A stretch of DNA of 47,251 bases from Aeromicrobium sp. IC_218 (GCF_004336805.1 NZ_SJXM01000019.1:1-47251), one strand, 5' to 3'. Numbered from the stretch's first letter, positions 1 through 9,047 are shown. Notes: generated by a model from the letters alone, not told the origin. Made by a program: numbers and translations.

Positions 1-34
1 GGCCCCGCGCCGGCCGCCCAGGAGGGAACCGTCC

Positions 35-1207
35 ATGCGTCCTGACGTCACCCTGATCAGCCCCTACCCGCGCCTCGGCACCCGCCACGACGGGGAGAGC
101 GGCGTGGCCTCGTACACCGCCAACCTCGCCCATGCGCTGAGCGACGCCGGCGCCCGCGTCTGCGTCGTCGCGCCCGAGGTGCCCGGCGAGCCCGAGTCCG
201 GGCACGACGGCCCGGTCGAGGTGCGCCGCGCGTTCCGCAGCGGCCACCCCCGCGCCGTGCCGCAGGCCCTCGCCGCCGCCCGCGCCACCGAGCCGCACCA
301 CGTGCACCTGCAGCACGAGCTGTTCCTGTACTCCGGCGCGTCCGGCCTGCCCGCCACGATGGCGGCGCTCGCCCGTCACAAGGCGTCCGGCCCGCCGACC
401 ACCATCACGATGCACCAGGTGGTGCGTCCGTCGGCGGTGACGTCGGACTACACCGCCATGCACCGGGTCGCCGTGCCGCCGTTCGCCGCCCGGGCCGCGA
501 TCGCCGCGGTCCAGCGCGCGCTGCCGCGGCTCGCCGACACCGTGCTCGTCCACGAGCCGTCCTTCCGCGAGGTCGTCCGCGGCGCGGTGGTCGTGCCGCA
601 CGGCATCGAGGTGCCGGGCGAGACGTCCGAGACCCCGGCCGACGTCCGTCGCCGGCTCGGTGTGCCGGCCGACGACTTCGTGGCGCTGTGCTTCGGGTTC
701 GTCGCGCCCTACAAGGGCCTGGAGACCGCGCTGGAGGCCGGCGAGCTGGCCGGAGCGCCCGTGCACGTGGTCGTGGCCGGCGGGGCCCACCCGCGGCTCG
801 CCGCCCAGGGCGACGACTACGCCGACCGGCTCAAGCGCCGCTGGGGCGCGACGAGCAGCTTCACCGGCTACGTGCCCGACGACCAGGTCGCCGACTGGTT
901 CCGCGCTGCGGACGTCGCGCTCCAGTGCTACCCCGAGCCGCACGCGTCCAGCGGACCGCTGGCGCTCGCGCTCGCCCACCGCACGCCGGTGCTGCTCTCG
1001 CGCCGGCTCGGCGAGGTCGTCGGGGCCAGCCCCGAGCTGACCGTCGCCGACGGCCCGTCCGCCTGGGCCGACCGGCTCCGGACGCTGGCCGCGAGCCCGC
1101 AGGCACTGGCCGCCGTCCGGGCCGAGGTCGGGGCGATGGCCGCCGACCGCACGTGGCCCGCCGTCGCCCGCCGCCACCTGGCCGTCTACGAGGGGAGGAC
1201 CCGATGA
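35..1207 (+). CDS. GT4-type glycosyltransferase (GT-B fold)
   Basis: This 390-aa protein should transfer a sugar from an activated donor to a growing polysaccharide on the cytoplasmic side. The N-terminus (ISPYPRLG, then GVASYTANLAHAL) is the acceptor-side Rossmann half of GT-B enzymes. The C-terminal half has the donor-side pattern: CFGFVAPYKGLETAL, then HASSGPLALALAHRTPVL around residues 305-325. The usual EGFG-type E-x7-E motif is modified to a P-E-P-HASS-G version, so donor specificity is unclear. ATG at 35 is preceded by AGGAGGG at 20-26. It is the first of six genes linked by 4-nt overlaps (ATGA with the next). An earlier gene or promoter may lie outside the window. Family assignment is firm; the sugar is unknown. 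Confidence 0.85.
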   Translation: MRPDVTLISPYPRLGTRHDGESGVASYTANLAHALSDAGARVCVVAPEVPGEPESGHDGPVEVRRAFRSGHPRAVPQALAAARATEPHHVHLQHELFLYSGASGLPATMAALARHKASGPPTTITMHQVVRPSAVTSDYTAMHRVAVPPFAARAAIAAVQRALPRLADTVLVHEPSFREVVRGAVVVPHGIEVPGETSETPADVRRRLGVPADDFVALCFGFVAPYKGLETALEAGELAGAPVHVVVAGGAHPRLAAQGDDYADRLKRRWGATSSFTGYVPDDQVADWFRAADVALQCYPEPHASSGPLALALAHRTPVLLSRRLGEVVGASPELTVADGPSAWADRLRTLAASPQALAAVRAEVGAMAADRTWPAVARRHLAVYEGRTR

Positions 1208-2388
1208 GCGCCGTGCTCGTCCTGCAGACCGCCCGCCGCCGCGACGTCGCCGACGACGCCGCGCTGGGCGCGGTCGCCCGCGCGCTGTTCCCGGCGAACG
1301 TCGTCGCCGCGACCGCCGACCCCGATCGCACGTCCCGGGCCGTCGACCTGCCGGTCGTCCCGGCCACCTCCGCGTCGCTGCTGCGCCTCATGACCACCGT
1401 CGACACGCTCGTCGTGCTCGGCGGCCGGCCGCTCCAGGCCGACGCCGGCACCGAGACGCTGGGGTTGTCGGCCGTCTACTCCGTCGCCACCGCCTACCGG
1501 CTCGCCGGCAAGCGCGTCGCCCTCGTGGGCGTGGGCGCGGGCGAGACCACCGGCCGTGGCGGACGACTCGTGCGCCAGACCGTGCTGGGCAGTGCGCTGA
1601 CGGTGCTCGACTCGGACGCCTCCGCCGCGCACGTCGCGTCGGTCGGTGTCCCGCCGCCGTTCCGGGTCGGTCCCGACCTGGCGTGGCTCGACCTCCAGGC
1701 ACCTCCGCCGCCGCCCGCCCCGCACGGACCCGTCCGGCTGCCCGTGGGCAGCGACGAGCTGTCCGCCGCCGGGGGAGCCGCCGCCCTCGCGACCCTGCTG
1801 CGGCCCGTGCTGGACGCCGTGCGCGCCCAGCGTCCGTCCGCCGGCGACGTGGTCGTGCAGGCCCGCCGCCGGGGCGAGAGCGCCGGCGACGACCTCGACG
1901 CCGCCGACGCCGTCGCGGCCGCCCTCACGGCCACCGGCGCTCCCGCCACGGTCGAGCCGGCTGCGACGACGCTCTCGACGCGCCGCGACGAGCTGGGCCG
2001 CAGCGGCTTCGCCCTCTGCGGCGACCCGCGCACGATGATGGCCGCCGCCGCGGCGGCCGTCCCGGTGCTGGGCTGGGCCGTCGACGCCCGGGGCCGGGCC
2101 GCCGCTCGCGAGCTGGAGATCCCGCTCGTCGGCGCTGCCGACGAGCTGCCCGGCGGCGTCGACCTCGCCGTCGAGACCGCGGCCGGACGGGCCGGCTCGG
2201 TGCACTCGGCCGCCCGTCGCCACGTCGCCGCGGCCGGCGACGTCCTGGACCTGCTCACGCTGCTGGTCAGCGAGGGCGACGCCGCCGCCCACCCCGCGGC
2301 CCAGGGCGCCTCCACCACGACGTCCGCCCCCGGGGTCGAGGGCCGGCCCGCCCCGAGCGGCCTGCGCCCGCCGGGGGTGACGCGATGA
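1204..2388 (+). CDS. Polysaccharide pyruvyl transferase-like protein
   Basis: The 394-aa product resembles the polysaccharide pyruvyl transferase (CsaB-like) family, which adds ketal-linked pyruvate to glycans. Visible family features are the N-terminal LVVLGGRPLQAD, then VALVGVGAGE, the VLDSDASAAHVASVGV stretch and GPDLAW. The C-terminal block PRTMMAAAAAAVPVLGWAVD corresponds to the usual G-x-R-x-H-x-x-I/L-A-A motif but lacks the expected R-x-H, so this copy may be divergent or catalytically altered. The ATG overlaps the upstream stop (ATGA) and the stop overlaps the next start (ATGA), implying translational coupling. The last 35 residues are Ala/Pro/Ser/Thr-rich and look disordered. An alternative is a related non-pyruvylating family member. 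Confidence 0.6.
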   Translation: MSAVLVLQTARRRDVADDAALGAVARALFPANVVAATADPDRTSRAVDLPVVPATSASLLRLMTTVDTLVVLGGRPLQADAGTETLGLSAVYSVATAYRLAGKRVALVGVGAGETTGRGGRLVRQTVLGSALTVLDSDASAAHVASVGVPPPFRVGPDLAWLDLQAPPPPPAPHGPVRLPVGSDELSAAGGAAALATLLRPVLDAVRAQRPSAGDVVVQARRRGESAGDDLDAADAVAAALTATGAPATVEPAATTLSTRRDELGRSGFALCGDPRTMMAAAAAAVPVLGWAVDARGRAAARELEIPLVGAADELPGGVDLAVETAAGRAGSVHSAARRHVAAAGDVLDLLTLLVSEGDAAAHPAAQGASTTTSAPGVEGRPAPSGLRPPGVTR

Positions 2389-5213
2389 CCGCCGTCACCG
2401 AGTCCCGCGTCCGCCCGCGCGCCCACGCCCCGGCACCCTCGGGCGTCCGCACCGCGACCCGCCGCCAGTCGGTGGCGCTCCTGGGTCAGCTCGCGGCCGG
2501 CGCCGGCAACCTCGTGGTCAGCGTGCTGCTGGCCCGGGTGCTGCTGCCCGGCGAGTACGCCGAGCTGACCGCGTTCCTGGCCGGCTACGTGCTGCTGCAC
2601 ACCGTCGCGTCCAGCGTCACCGCGGCCACCGCGCTCGACCCCGACCTGCACGGACGCCTGCGCGACCGCGCCGCCATGGCCGGCCTCGCCGTCACGGTGG
2701 CCGGCGTCCTGGCCACACCGCTGCTGTCGGACGCGCTGGGCCTGTCCCCGGCGTTCGTCCTGCTGCTCGCCTGGTCGGCCCCGTCGGCCACGCTGCTGGC
2801 GCTGGCCCGCGGCCGGCTCTACGGCCTCGGCCGCGCCGGCGGCACCGCCGCGGCGCTGGTCACCGAGCCGCTCGTGCGCGGCGCGGTCGGCCTGGCCCTG
2901 GCGCCCGTCCTCGGCCCGGTCGGCGCCGCCGCCGGCGTCGTGGCCGCGGGCTACCTCTCGCTGCTCGTCGCCCTGCTCGCCGGACGCGGCGCCGACGCCG
3001 CCACGGTGCGGACCGGTCACGCCCGCACGTCCGCCGCGGTGACCGTCGCCTTCCTGCTCGTCGCCGTCATGGCCGCGCAGGACGTGATCGTCGCGAACCG
3101 GCTGCTCGCCGGCGACGAGGCCGGCTTCGTGGCCGCCGTCGCCACGATCGGCGGCGCCGCCTACTTCGCCACCGCCACGATCCCCATGGTCCTCCTGCCC
3201 AGCGGGGGCGACACGTCCTCGCGCGGGTCGCTGCTCGTGGCGCTGGGCGCGGCCACCGCGGTGTCGCTCGCCCTGGTTGCCGTCGTGGCGCTCGTGCCCG
3301 CCTCGCTGTACGCGCAGGTGCTGGGGGAGCGGTACGCCGAGGTCGGCCCGTACGCGACGGGCTACGTCGCCGCGATGGCCGCGCTCGGCGTGGCCAAGGT
3401 GCTCGCTGCCCGGCTCTGCATGACCGGACGCAGCCCGGTGGCCGCCGCCCTGGCCGGCCTGGCCGTCGTCGTCCAGCTCGCGCTGCTGCTGCAGGCCGGT
3501 GACGTCGCCGACGTCGTCCGCGCCACCGCGGCCGCCTCCGGGCTGTTCCTGGTGACCTGCGCCGCGGCGACCGTGCTGGTCCCGGTCCGCACGCCGGTCG
3601 TCGCGCGGTCCGCGACGGACGTCGTGCCGAGCCGCCCGGTCACCGAGCCGGCGGACGAGCCCGAGCAGACGGCCCCGTCCGCGCACCGTCGCCCGCACCG
3701 CACGCTCGGCGACCGGCTGCGCGACGGCTGGCCGCTGCTGGTCGCCCTGGTGGTCGGCACCGTCCTGCGGCTCATGGTGACCCGGTCGATCTGGCTGGAC
3801 GAGGCGATCTCCATCCGCCAGGTCCAGCAGCCGATCGGCACCATGCTCGTGGACCTGCGCGAGAACGACGTCCACCCGCCCGGGTTCAACCTGCTGCTGT
3901 GGGCCGTCGTCCAGCTGACCGGCAGCACGTCCGAGCTGGTCGTCCGGCTGCCGAGCCTCACCGCCGGCGTCGCGCTGATCGCCGTCTTCTGGGCCATGGG
4001 CCGCGACCTGTGGGACCGCCGCACCGGCGTCGTCGCCGCGCTCGTCGTGGCCGTCGCCCCGGTGGCGGTCTGGTACGCCCAGGAAGCGCGCATGTACTCG
4101 CTGTGGATGCTGGCCACGACGGTCGCGCTGTGGATGCAGGTGCGCATCCTGCGCGACGTCCGCGACGGCGGACGCGGCCGGTGGCGCGACTGGACGGTCT
4201 TCGTCCTGTCGAGCACCGCGCTGGTCTACCTCCAGTGGTTCGCGGTGCTGCCGGTGCTCGTGCAGCACGCCCTGTTCCTGGCCTGCCTGTTCCGGGCCGA
4301 CCTGCGCCGCCTCGCGCCGCGCTGGATCGTCTCCGGCCTGGTCTCGCTCGCGCTGTTCGCCCCGCTGGTCCCGTTCCTGCTGGCGCAGGCCCGCAGCGTC
4401 ATGTCCGCCTCGTCCACGACACCGGGCCAGACCGGCGTCGGCGCGTCCGAGGTCGTGAGCGACAGCCCCGACGTCTACGCCGTGCTCGCGAACACCATCT
4501 GGTCGCTGTGGGGCTACCACGCCGACGAGCTCATGGTGCAGGCGAGCGCGCTGTGGCCGGTCCTGCTGCTGCTCTGCCTGGCCGCCCTCGGCCGCGGCCG
4601 GTCGATCCCCGTCGGCGTGCTCGTCGCGGCGGCCGTCGTCCCCGTGGTGGTGCTGTTCGGCATCGGGTTCGAGCGCCGCCAGCTCTTCGAGCTGCGGTAC
4701 TTCACCAGCACCGTGCCCGTGCTGCTCTTGCTCGTCTCGCGCCTGGTCGCGACCTGGGCCCGCGGGCCGGTGAGCCGGCTCGTGCTGCCCGGCGTCGTCG
4801 TGGTGTCGCTGCTGGCCGGCCTGGCCGACCAGCAGGTCAACCAGTCCAACCCGCGCACCTACGACTTCCGCGGCGCCGTGTCGTGGGTCGAGCGGACCGC
4901 CGAGCCGGGCGACCTCATGCTCTACGCCCCGGCCTTCCTGGAGGACGAGCTCGCGTACTACTCGGCCGGCATCCGGGCCGAGTCCACCGCCAGCCTGGAG
5001 CCCGGCACGCCGGGCATGGGCCTGCCCCGGACGCTCGGCGACGACGACTCGATCTTCGTCTTCGCCAGCTTCCTGGACGAGCAGGGCACGTCGGCCCAGG
5101 TCGGCCAGACGCTCGCCCAGCTCGAGCAGCAGGGATGGACCCGCGCCGAGACCCACGAGGTGGCCAACGTGACCGTCTGGCAGCTGACCCACGACAAGGA
5201 GGTCGCGCAGTGA
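2385..5213 (+). CDS. MOP-type flippase fused to GT-C (GT39-like) glycosyltransferase
   Basis: A 942-aa multi-spanning membrane protein with two halves. Residues about 25-405 have the repeated hydrophobic helices and R-x-L-L-P-G-E-Y-A-E-L motif of Wzx-type polysaccharide flippases. After a hydrophilic Pro/Arg linker (about 405-440), residues about 445 onward look like a GT-C enzyme that uses lipid-linked sugar donors: WLDEAIS near residue 470 holds the likely catalytic acid, followed by HPPGFNLLLW, WYAQEARMYSL and more helices. The C-terminal soluble part (from about 820) ends YAPAFLEDELAYYSAG and so on. One polypeptide could therefore both move a lipid-linked glycan and modify it outside. It begins ATGA-coupled to the pyruvyltransferase-like gene. 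No frameshift or internal start explains the fusion away, but two products from internal initiation cannot be excluded. Confidence 0.75.
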   Translation: MTAVTESRVRPRAHAPAPSGVRTATRRQSVALLGQLAAGAGNLVVSVLLARVLLPGEYAELTAFLAGYVLLHTVASSVTAATALDPDLHGRLRDRAAMAGLAVTVAGVLATPLLSDALGLSPAFVLLLAWSAPSATLLALARGRLYGLGRAGGTAAALVTEPLVRGAVGLALAPVLGPVGAAAGVVAAGYLSLLVALLAGRGADAATVRTGHARTSAAVTVAFLLVAVMAAQDVIVANRLLAGDEAGFVAAVATIGGAAYFATATIPMVLLPSGGDTSSRGSLLVALGAATAVSLALVAVVALVPASLYAQVLGERYAEVGPYATGYVAAMAALGVAKVLAARLCMTGRSPVAAALAGLAVVVQLALLLQAGDVADVVRATAAASGLFLVTCAAATVLVPVRTPVVARSATDVVPSRPVTEPADEPEQTAPSAHRRPHRTLGDRLRDGWPLLVALVVGTVLRLMVTRSIWLDEAISIRQVQQPIGTMLVDLRENDVHPPGFNLLLWAVVQLTGSTSELVVRLPSLTAGVALIAVFWAMGRDLWDRRTGVVAALVVAVAPVAVWYAQEARMYSLWMLATTVALWMQVRILRDVRDGGRGRWRDWTVFVLSSTALVYLQWFAVLPVLVQHALFLACLFRADLRRLAPRWIVSGLVSLALFAPLVPFLLAQARSVMSASSTTPGQTGVGASEVVSDSPDVYAVLANTIWSLWGYHADELMVQASALWPVLLLLCLAALGRGRSIPVGVLVAAAVVPVVVLFGIGFERRQLFELRYFTSTVPVLLLLVSRLVATWARGPVSRLVLPGVVVVSLLAGLADQQVNQSNPRTYDFRGAVSWVERTAEPGDLMLYAPAFLEDELAYYSAGIRAESTASLEPGTPGMGLPRTLGDDDSIFVFASFLDEQGTSAQVGQTLAQLEQQGWTRAETHEVANVTVWQLTHDKEVAQ

Positions 5214-6793
5214 CCCTCGCTCCCGCCCCGACCGCCGCCACGACGGCCGCGGTCCTCCACCCGCCGAACCGGCGCCGCGTGCAGCTGCTCGTCGCGCTCG
5301 CCCTGACCGCCTCGGCCTGGTACTTCTCCTGGCTCCTGGTGCCCGGACGCATCGGGAACCCGTGGCTGTACGGCCTGCTGGTCGTCGCCGAGGTGTTCAA
5401 CGTCGTCCAGGCCCTCGGGTTCTGGTGGACGCTGCTGCACGACCGCCCGAGCCGCCGGGCCGTGCCGCCGGCCCGATGGACGACCGTGGACGTCCTGGTG
5501 CCGCGCTACGACGAGCCGGCCTCGGTCGTCGAGCCGGTCGTCGCCGCAGCCACCGCGCTGCGGGGAGCCGACGTCCGCGTGCACCTGCTCGACGACGGCG
5601 ACGACCCCGCGATGGCGGCCCTCGCCGCCCGCCACGGCGTCCACTACGTGACCCGCGCGGAGCACGCCGGCGCCAAGGCGGGCAACATCAACCACGCGCT
5701 GGGCCTGGTCGACGGCGAGCTCGTGCTGGTCCTGGACTGCGACCACGTGCCGCACCCCGAGCTGCTGCGCCGCACCATGGGCCACCTGGCCGACGAGCGC
5801 GTCGCGTTCGTCCAGACGCCGCAGTACTACGCCAACGCCGACCGCAACCCGGTCGCCGCGGCCGCCTGGTCGCAGCAGGCGCTGTTCTTCGGCTCCATCG
5901 CGCGCGGCAAGGCCGACCTGGGGGCGATGTTCTGCTGCGGCACCAACGTGCTGTTCCGCCGCTCCGCCCTCGACGACGTCGGCGGCTTCCCGCAGGACTC
6001 CGTCACCGAGGACTTCGAGCTGTCGCTGCGGCTGCACCAGCGCGGCTGGCGCTCGGAGTACGTCCCGGAGGTGCTCGTCCAGGGCCTGGGCCCCGAGGAC
6101 ATGTCGGCGTACGTCGGCCAGCAGCTGCGCTGGGCGCGCGGCTGCCTGTCGGCGCTAGGCCGCGGCCTGACCGCGCGGCTGCCCTGGCGCACGCGCCTCC
6201 AGTACGTGCTGTCGAGCATGTACTTCCTCAGCGGCTGGACCGTCCTGGTCTACGTGTCGCTGCCGATCGTGCGCATCCTCACTGGGGAGCAGGCCGTCGC
6301 CGCCGCGAGCGCCGACTCGTTCCTGCTGCACTTCGCGCCCTACTTCGTGCTGTCCATCGCCACGGTGGCGGTCGGCGGCGCCGGCACGTACGCGTTCTCG
6401 GCGTTCGCGCTGGCGTCCGCGTCCTGCTGGATCCACGTCGTCGCGTCGCTGCAGGTGCTGACCCGCCGCAAGGGCCGCTTCGTCGTCACCCCCAAGGACG
6501 GTGCCGGCCTGTGGCAGCCGCTGTCGGTCTGGCCCGGCCTGCTGCTCTGCCTGGCCCTGCTCGGCACGGCCGGCTGGGGCCTGGCCCAGAGCCGCGACGC
6601 CGGCATGCTCAACAACGTCGCGTTCTGCCTGCTGCACGTGCTCGTCATCGGCACCGGCATCTCGTGGGCGCTGCGCCCGAGCTTCCTCGAGCGTCGCGCC
6701 GCCACGGTGGCCCCGGGCGAGTCGCGCTGGGGCAGCTCGGACGGGCGTCCGCACGACGAAGACGTCGTCGGCCGCCTGGTGCCCGCGCCGTGA
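5210..6793 (+). CDS. Cellulose synthase-like GT2 glycosyltransferase
   Basis: This 527-aa membrane glycosyltransferase belongs to the BcsA/hyaluronan-synthase branch of GT2, which polymerises a beta-linked glycan and moves it through its own membrane channel. All hallmark motifs are visible: DDG near residue 128, DCD near 176 (DxD, metal/UDP), TED near 265 (catalytic base) and QQLRW at about 304-308 (QxxRW). Two helices precede the catalytic domain and several follow it. No PilZ domain is seen after QxxRW, so cyclic-di-GMP control is not indicated. GTG start at 5210 sits behind AAGGAGG and overlaps the previous stop (GTGA). With GH6 immediately downstream, a cellulose-like or other beta-glucan product is plausible but inferred. 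Confidence 0.9.
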   Translation: MTLAPAPTAATTAAVLHPPNRRRVQLLVALALTASAWYFSWLLVPGRIGNPWLYGLLVVAEVFNVVQALGFWWTLLHDRPSRRAVPPARWTTVDVLVPRYDEPASVVEPVVAAATALRGADVRVHLLDDGDDPAMAALAARHGVHYVTRAEHAGAKAGNINHALGLVDGELVLVLDCDHVPHPELLRRTMGHLADERVAFVQTPQYYANADRNPVAAAAWSQQALFFGSIARGKADLGAMFCCGTNVLFRRSALDDVGGFPQDSVTEDFELSLRLHQRGWRSEYVPEVLVQGLGPEDMSAYVGQQLRWARGCLSALGRGLTARLPWRTRLQYVLSSMYFLSGWTVLVYVSLPIVRILTGEQAVAAASADSFLLHFAPYFVLSIATVAVGGAGTYAFSAFALASASCWIHVVASLQVLTRRKGRFVVTPKDGAGLWQPLSVWPGLLLCLALLGTAGWGLAQSRDAGMLNNVAFCLLHVLVIGTGISWALRPSFLERRAATVAPGESRWGSSDGRPHDEDVVGRLVPAP

Positions 6794-7860
6794 GCCGGGC
6801 CCGACGCCTCGTCGGCCCGTTGGTCGCCACGCTGCTCGTCGTGTCGGCGTGCAGCGGCGCGGACGAGGAGGGCGCGTCCTCGCCGAGCGCCACCCGCACC
6901 CCGGACGCGGCGTGCGTGGACGCCGCCGACGAGATGGACGAGCCGGGCTCGTTCGAGGACGACCTGAGCCCGGCCTCGCCGGACTCGCCGTTCGACGACG
7001 CCGAGCCGTGGGGCCCGCCGGCCGCGCCGGTCGCGGACGACGCCGACGTCGACCGTGACCGGGTGCAGCGGGTGCTCGACCAGCCGCACGGGGTGTGGCT
7101 CACCGATCCGGCGCAGCCCGCGGCGCAGGTGCGTCAGGACGTCGCCCGCACCGTCCGCGCGGCGGCCGACGACCGCGGGGTCGCGACGCTGGTCGTCTAC
7201 GGCGTCCCGCTGCGCGACTGCGGCGGGGAGTCCGGCGGCGGCGCCGAGTCCGGCGAGCAGTACGCCGCCTGGACGCAGGCGGTGGCCGACGGCCTGCGTG
7301 ACGGGCGCCCCGAGGACGGTCCGGGTGTCGCCGTCGTGCTCGAGCCCGACGCCCTCGCCTTCCTCGGCCGGCTGCCCGCCGACCGCCGGCGCGAGCGGCT
7401 CGAGCTGCTGCGCGCGGCGACGTCCGCCCTGTCCCGGGTGCCCTCGACCGCGGTGTACCTCGACGCCGGCCACAGCGACTGGGTGGAGCCCGACGTCATG
7501 GCCGAGCGGCTGGCCGACGCGGGGGTCGCGGCCGCCCGCGGGTTCTCGGTGAACGTCTCCGGCTTCGGCCGCACCGACGACGAGGTCGCCTACGGCCGCG
7601 CGATCAGCCCGACCGTCGGCTGGAAGCCGTTCGTCGTCGACACCGCACGCAACGGCAACGGTCCGCAGGACACCTGGTGCAACCCCGAGGGCGCCGCGCT
7701 GGGGGAGCGGCCGACGTCCGCTCCGCGCGAGCTCGTCGACGCGTTCCTCTGGGTGAAGCCGCCGGGCGAGTCCGACGGCAGCTGCGGGGAGGGCCAGCCG
7801 CCGGCCGGCGAGCCGTTCCCCGAGCAGGCCGACCGCCTGGCCGAGGCGGCCGGGTGGTGA
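6790..7860 (+). CDS. GH6 family glucanase lipoprotein
   Basis: A 356-aa secreted lipoprotein: after a short basic N-terminus and hydrophobic stretch, the lipobox VVSAC puts the lipidated Cys at residue 21. An acidic linker follows, then a GH6 (endoglucanase/cellobiohydrolase) domain. Diagnostic GH6 segments are VVYGVPLRDCGGESGGGA, VVLEPDALAFL (with the Asp of the proton donor), YLDAGHSDW, GFSVNVSGF, WCNPEGAALG and DAFLWVKPPGESDG. GH6 enzymes cleave beta-1,4-glucan by inversion. Beside a GT2 synthase such hydrolases usually trim or release the nascent chain rather than digest plant cellulose. GTG start overlaps the synthase stop (GTGA). The membrane anchor also argues for a role in biosynthesis or cell-surface processing. 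Confidence 0.9.
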   Translation: MSRARRLVGPLVATLLVVSACSGADEEGASSPSATRTPDAACVDAADEMDEPGSFEDDLSPASPDSPFDDAEPWGPPAAPVADDADVDRDRVQRVLDQPHGVWLTDPAQPAAQVRQDVARTVRAAADDRGVATLVVYGVPLRDCGGESGGGAESGEQYAAWTQAVADGLRDGRPEDGPGVAVVLEPDALAFLGRLPADRRRERLELLRAATSALSRVPSTAVYLDAGHSDWVEPDVMAERLADAGVAAARGFSVNVSGFGRTDDEVAYGRAISPTVGWKPFVVDTARNGNGPQDTWCNPEGAALGERPTSAPRELVDAFLWVKPPGESDGSCGEGQPPAGEPFPEQADRLAEAAGW

Positions 7861-9047
7861 CCCGGGTGCCGGTGCGCGACCGCACCTGGGCGCGGTTCCG
7901 CACCGCCCGCGCCGCCGGGCCGCTGCACGTGCCGGACGCCGCGACGGTGCGCGACCGGCTGCGTGACCTCGCCCGTCGCGCACCCGGCCACCCGCTGCTG
8001 TGCCGCCTGGACGGTCACCGCCTCGTGCCGGCCACCGACCTCGAGACGCACCTGCAGGACCTCGTGGTCGAGGTGCCGGAGGACGTCGACGCCGACGCCC
8101 TCGCCGAGCGCCTCGTCGCCGCCCCGCGCGAGGAGCTCCCGCTGCGGCTCGTGCTCGCGCCCCGCGCGGCCGGCATGGACGTCGCGCACGTCCTCGCCGA
8201 CGGGGCCACGGCGAACGCCTGGTTCCGCTGGCTGCTCGGCGACGACGTCCCGCCGCCCGATGCGCCGTCCGCGCGCACCCCGCTGCTGCGGGCCGGGCTC
8301 GCGCTCGCCCGCCACCCCCGTCGCGCGGTGCGCGCGGTCCGCGGCGCCCTGCCGCTCTCGCCGCCGGACGACCGCCCGCACGGGTCCGCCGACCTCGGCA
8401 CGGTGCGGCTCGTCTCCGCGCGCGTCCCCACGACGGCGCTCGAGGGGCTGCGGGCCTGGCGCGACGAGCACGCGCCGGGCACGTCGACCGCGTCGGTGCT
8501 CATGGCCCGCACCGCGCAGGCGCTCGCCGAGCACCTGCCGGTGGGTCCGGGCGTGCGCGTGATGATGGACTGCCGCCGTCACCTGCCCGGCGACCGGCCG
8601 GTCTCGGGCAACTTCGCCACCGGGCCCTACCTCGAGGTCGACGCCACCGACCCGATCGCGCTGGGCACCGCGGTGGCCCGGGCCGCGTCCGACGGCACCC
8701 CGTTGGTGCTGCTGGGGGCGCTCACCGCCCGCAACCTGCTCACCGGCCCCGGCCGGGCCCCGGCCACCGCCGGCTCGCCGCCTCGGGCGGACGTGACGCT
8801 GAGCCACCAGGGGCGGCTCGACCTGCGGGGGCTGCCGTGGCGCAGCACGGACGAGGTCGCGTTCGTCGTGGCGGGGCGTCCCGCCGGCCCCGAGGCCGTC
8901 ACGGTGTGCTTCGTGCCGACTCCGGCCGGCGTCCACGTCACCGCCACCGCGGGCGACGGTGTGCTCGACGTGGACGCGCTGCGGGCGGCGGTGGCGTCGC
9001 TCAGCGACGCGGGTGCAGCAGGCCCGCCTGGCCCATCACGTCGGTGA
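7857..9047 (+). CDS. Condensation-domain-fold acyltransferase
   Basis: A 396-aa protein with the chloramphenicol-acetyltransferase/condensation-domain (wax-ester and PapA-like) architecture. AHVLADG near residue 110 matches HHxxxDG with the first His replaced and the catalytic His and Asp-Gly kept. Later, [20 protein letters not shown] resembles the conserved mid-domain block of these enzymes (R-R plus G-N-F). It has no signal peptide or membrane helix. GTG at 7857 overlaps the GH6 stop (GTGA), making it the last gene of the polysaccharide operon. Acylation of the glycan or of a lipid carrier is inferred from context only. Its 3' end overlaps the convergent oxidoreductase gene by 47 nt. Confidence 0.65.
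   Translation: MTRVPVRDRTWARFRTARAAGPLHVPDAATVRDRLRDLARRAPGHPLLCRLDGHRLVPATDLETHLQDLVVEVPEDVDADALAERLVAAPREELPLRLVLAPRAAGMDVAHVLADGATANAWFRWLLGDDVPPPDAPSARTPLLRAGLALARHPRRAVRAVRGALPLSPPDDRPHGSADLGTVRLVSARVPTTALEGLRAWRDEHAPGTSTASVLMARTAQALAEHLPVGPGVRVMMDCRRHLPGDRPVSGNFATGPYLEVDATDPIALGTAVARAASDGTPLVLLGALTARNLLTGPGRAPATAGSPPRADVTLSHQGRLDLRGLPWRSTDEVAFVVAGRPAGPEAVTVCFVPTPAGVHVTATAGDGVLDVDALRAAVASLSDAGAAGPPGPSRR

Noticed and set aside
1494..5192. A 1232-codon open frame on the minus strand across the polysaccharide genes
   Set aside because: It is antisense to three well-supported genes and encodes low-complexity Arg/Gly/His-rich sequence; long antisense frames are expected in such high-GC DNA.
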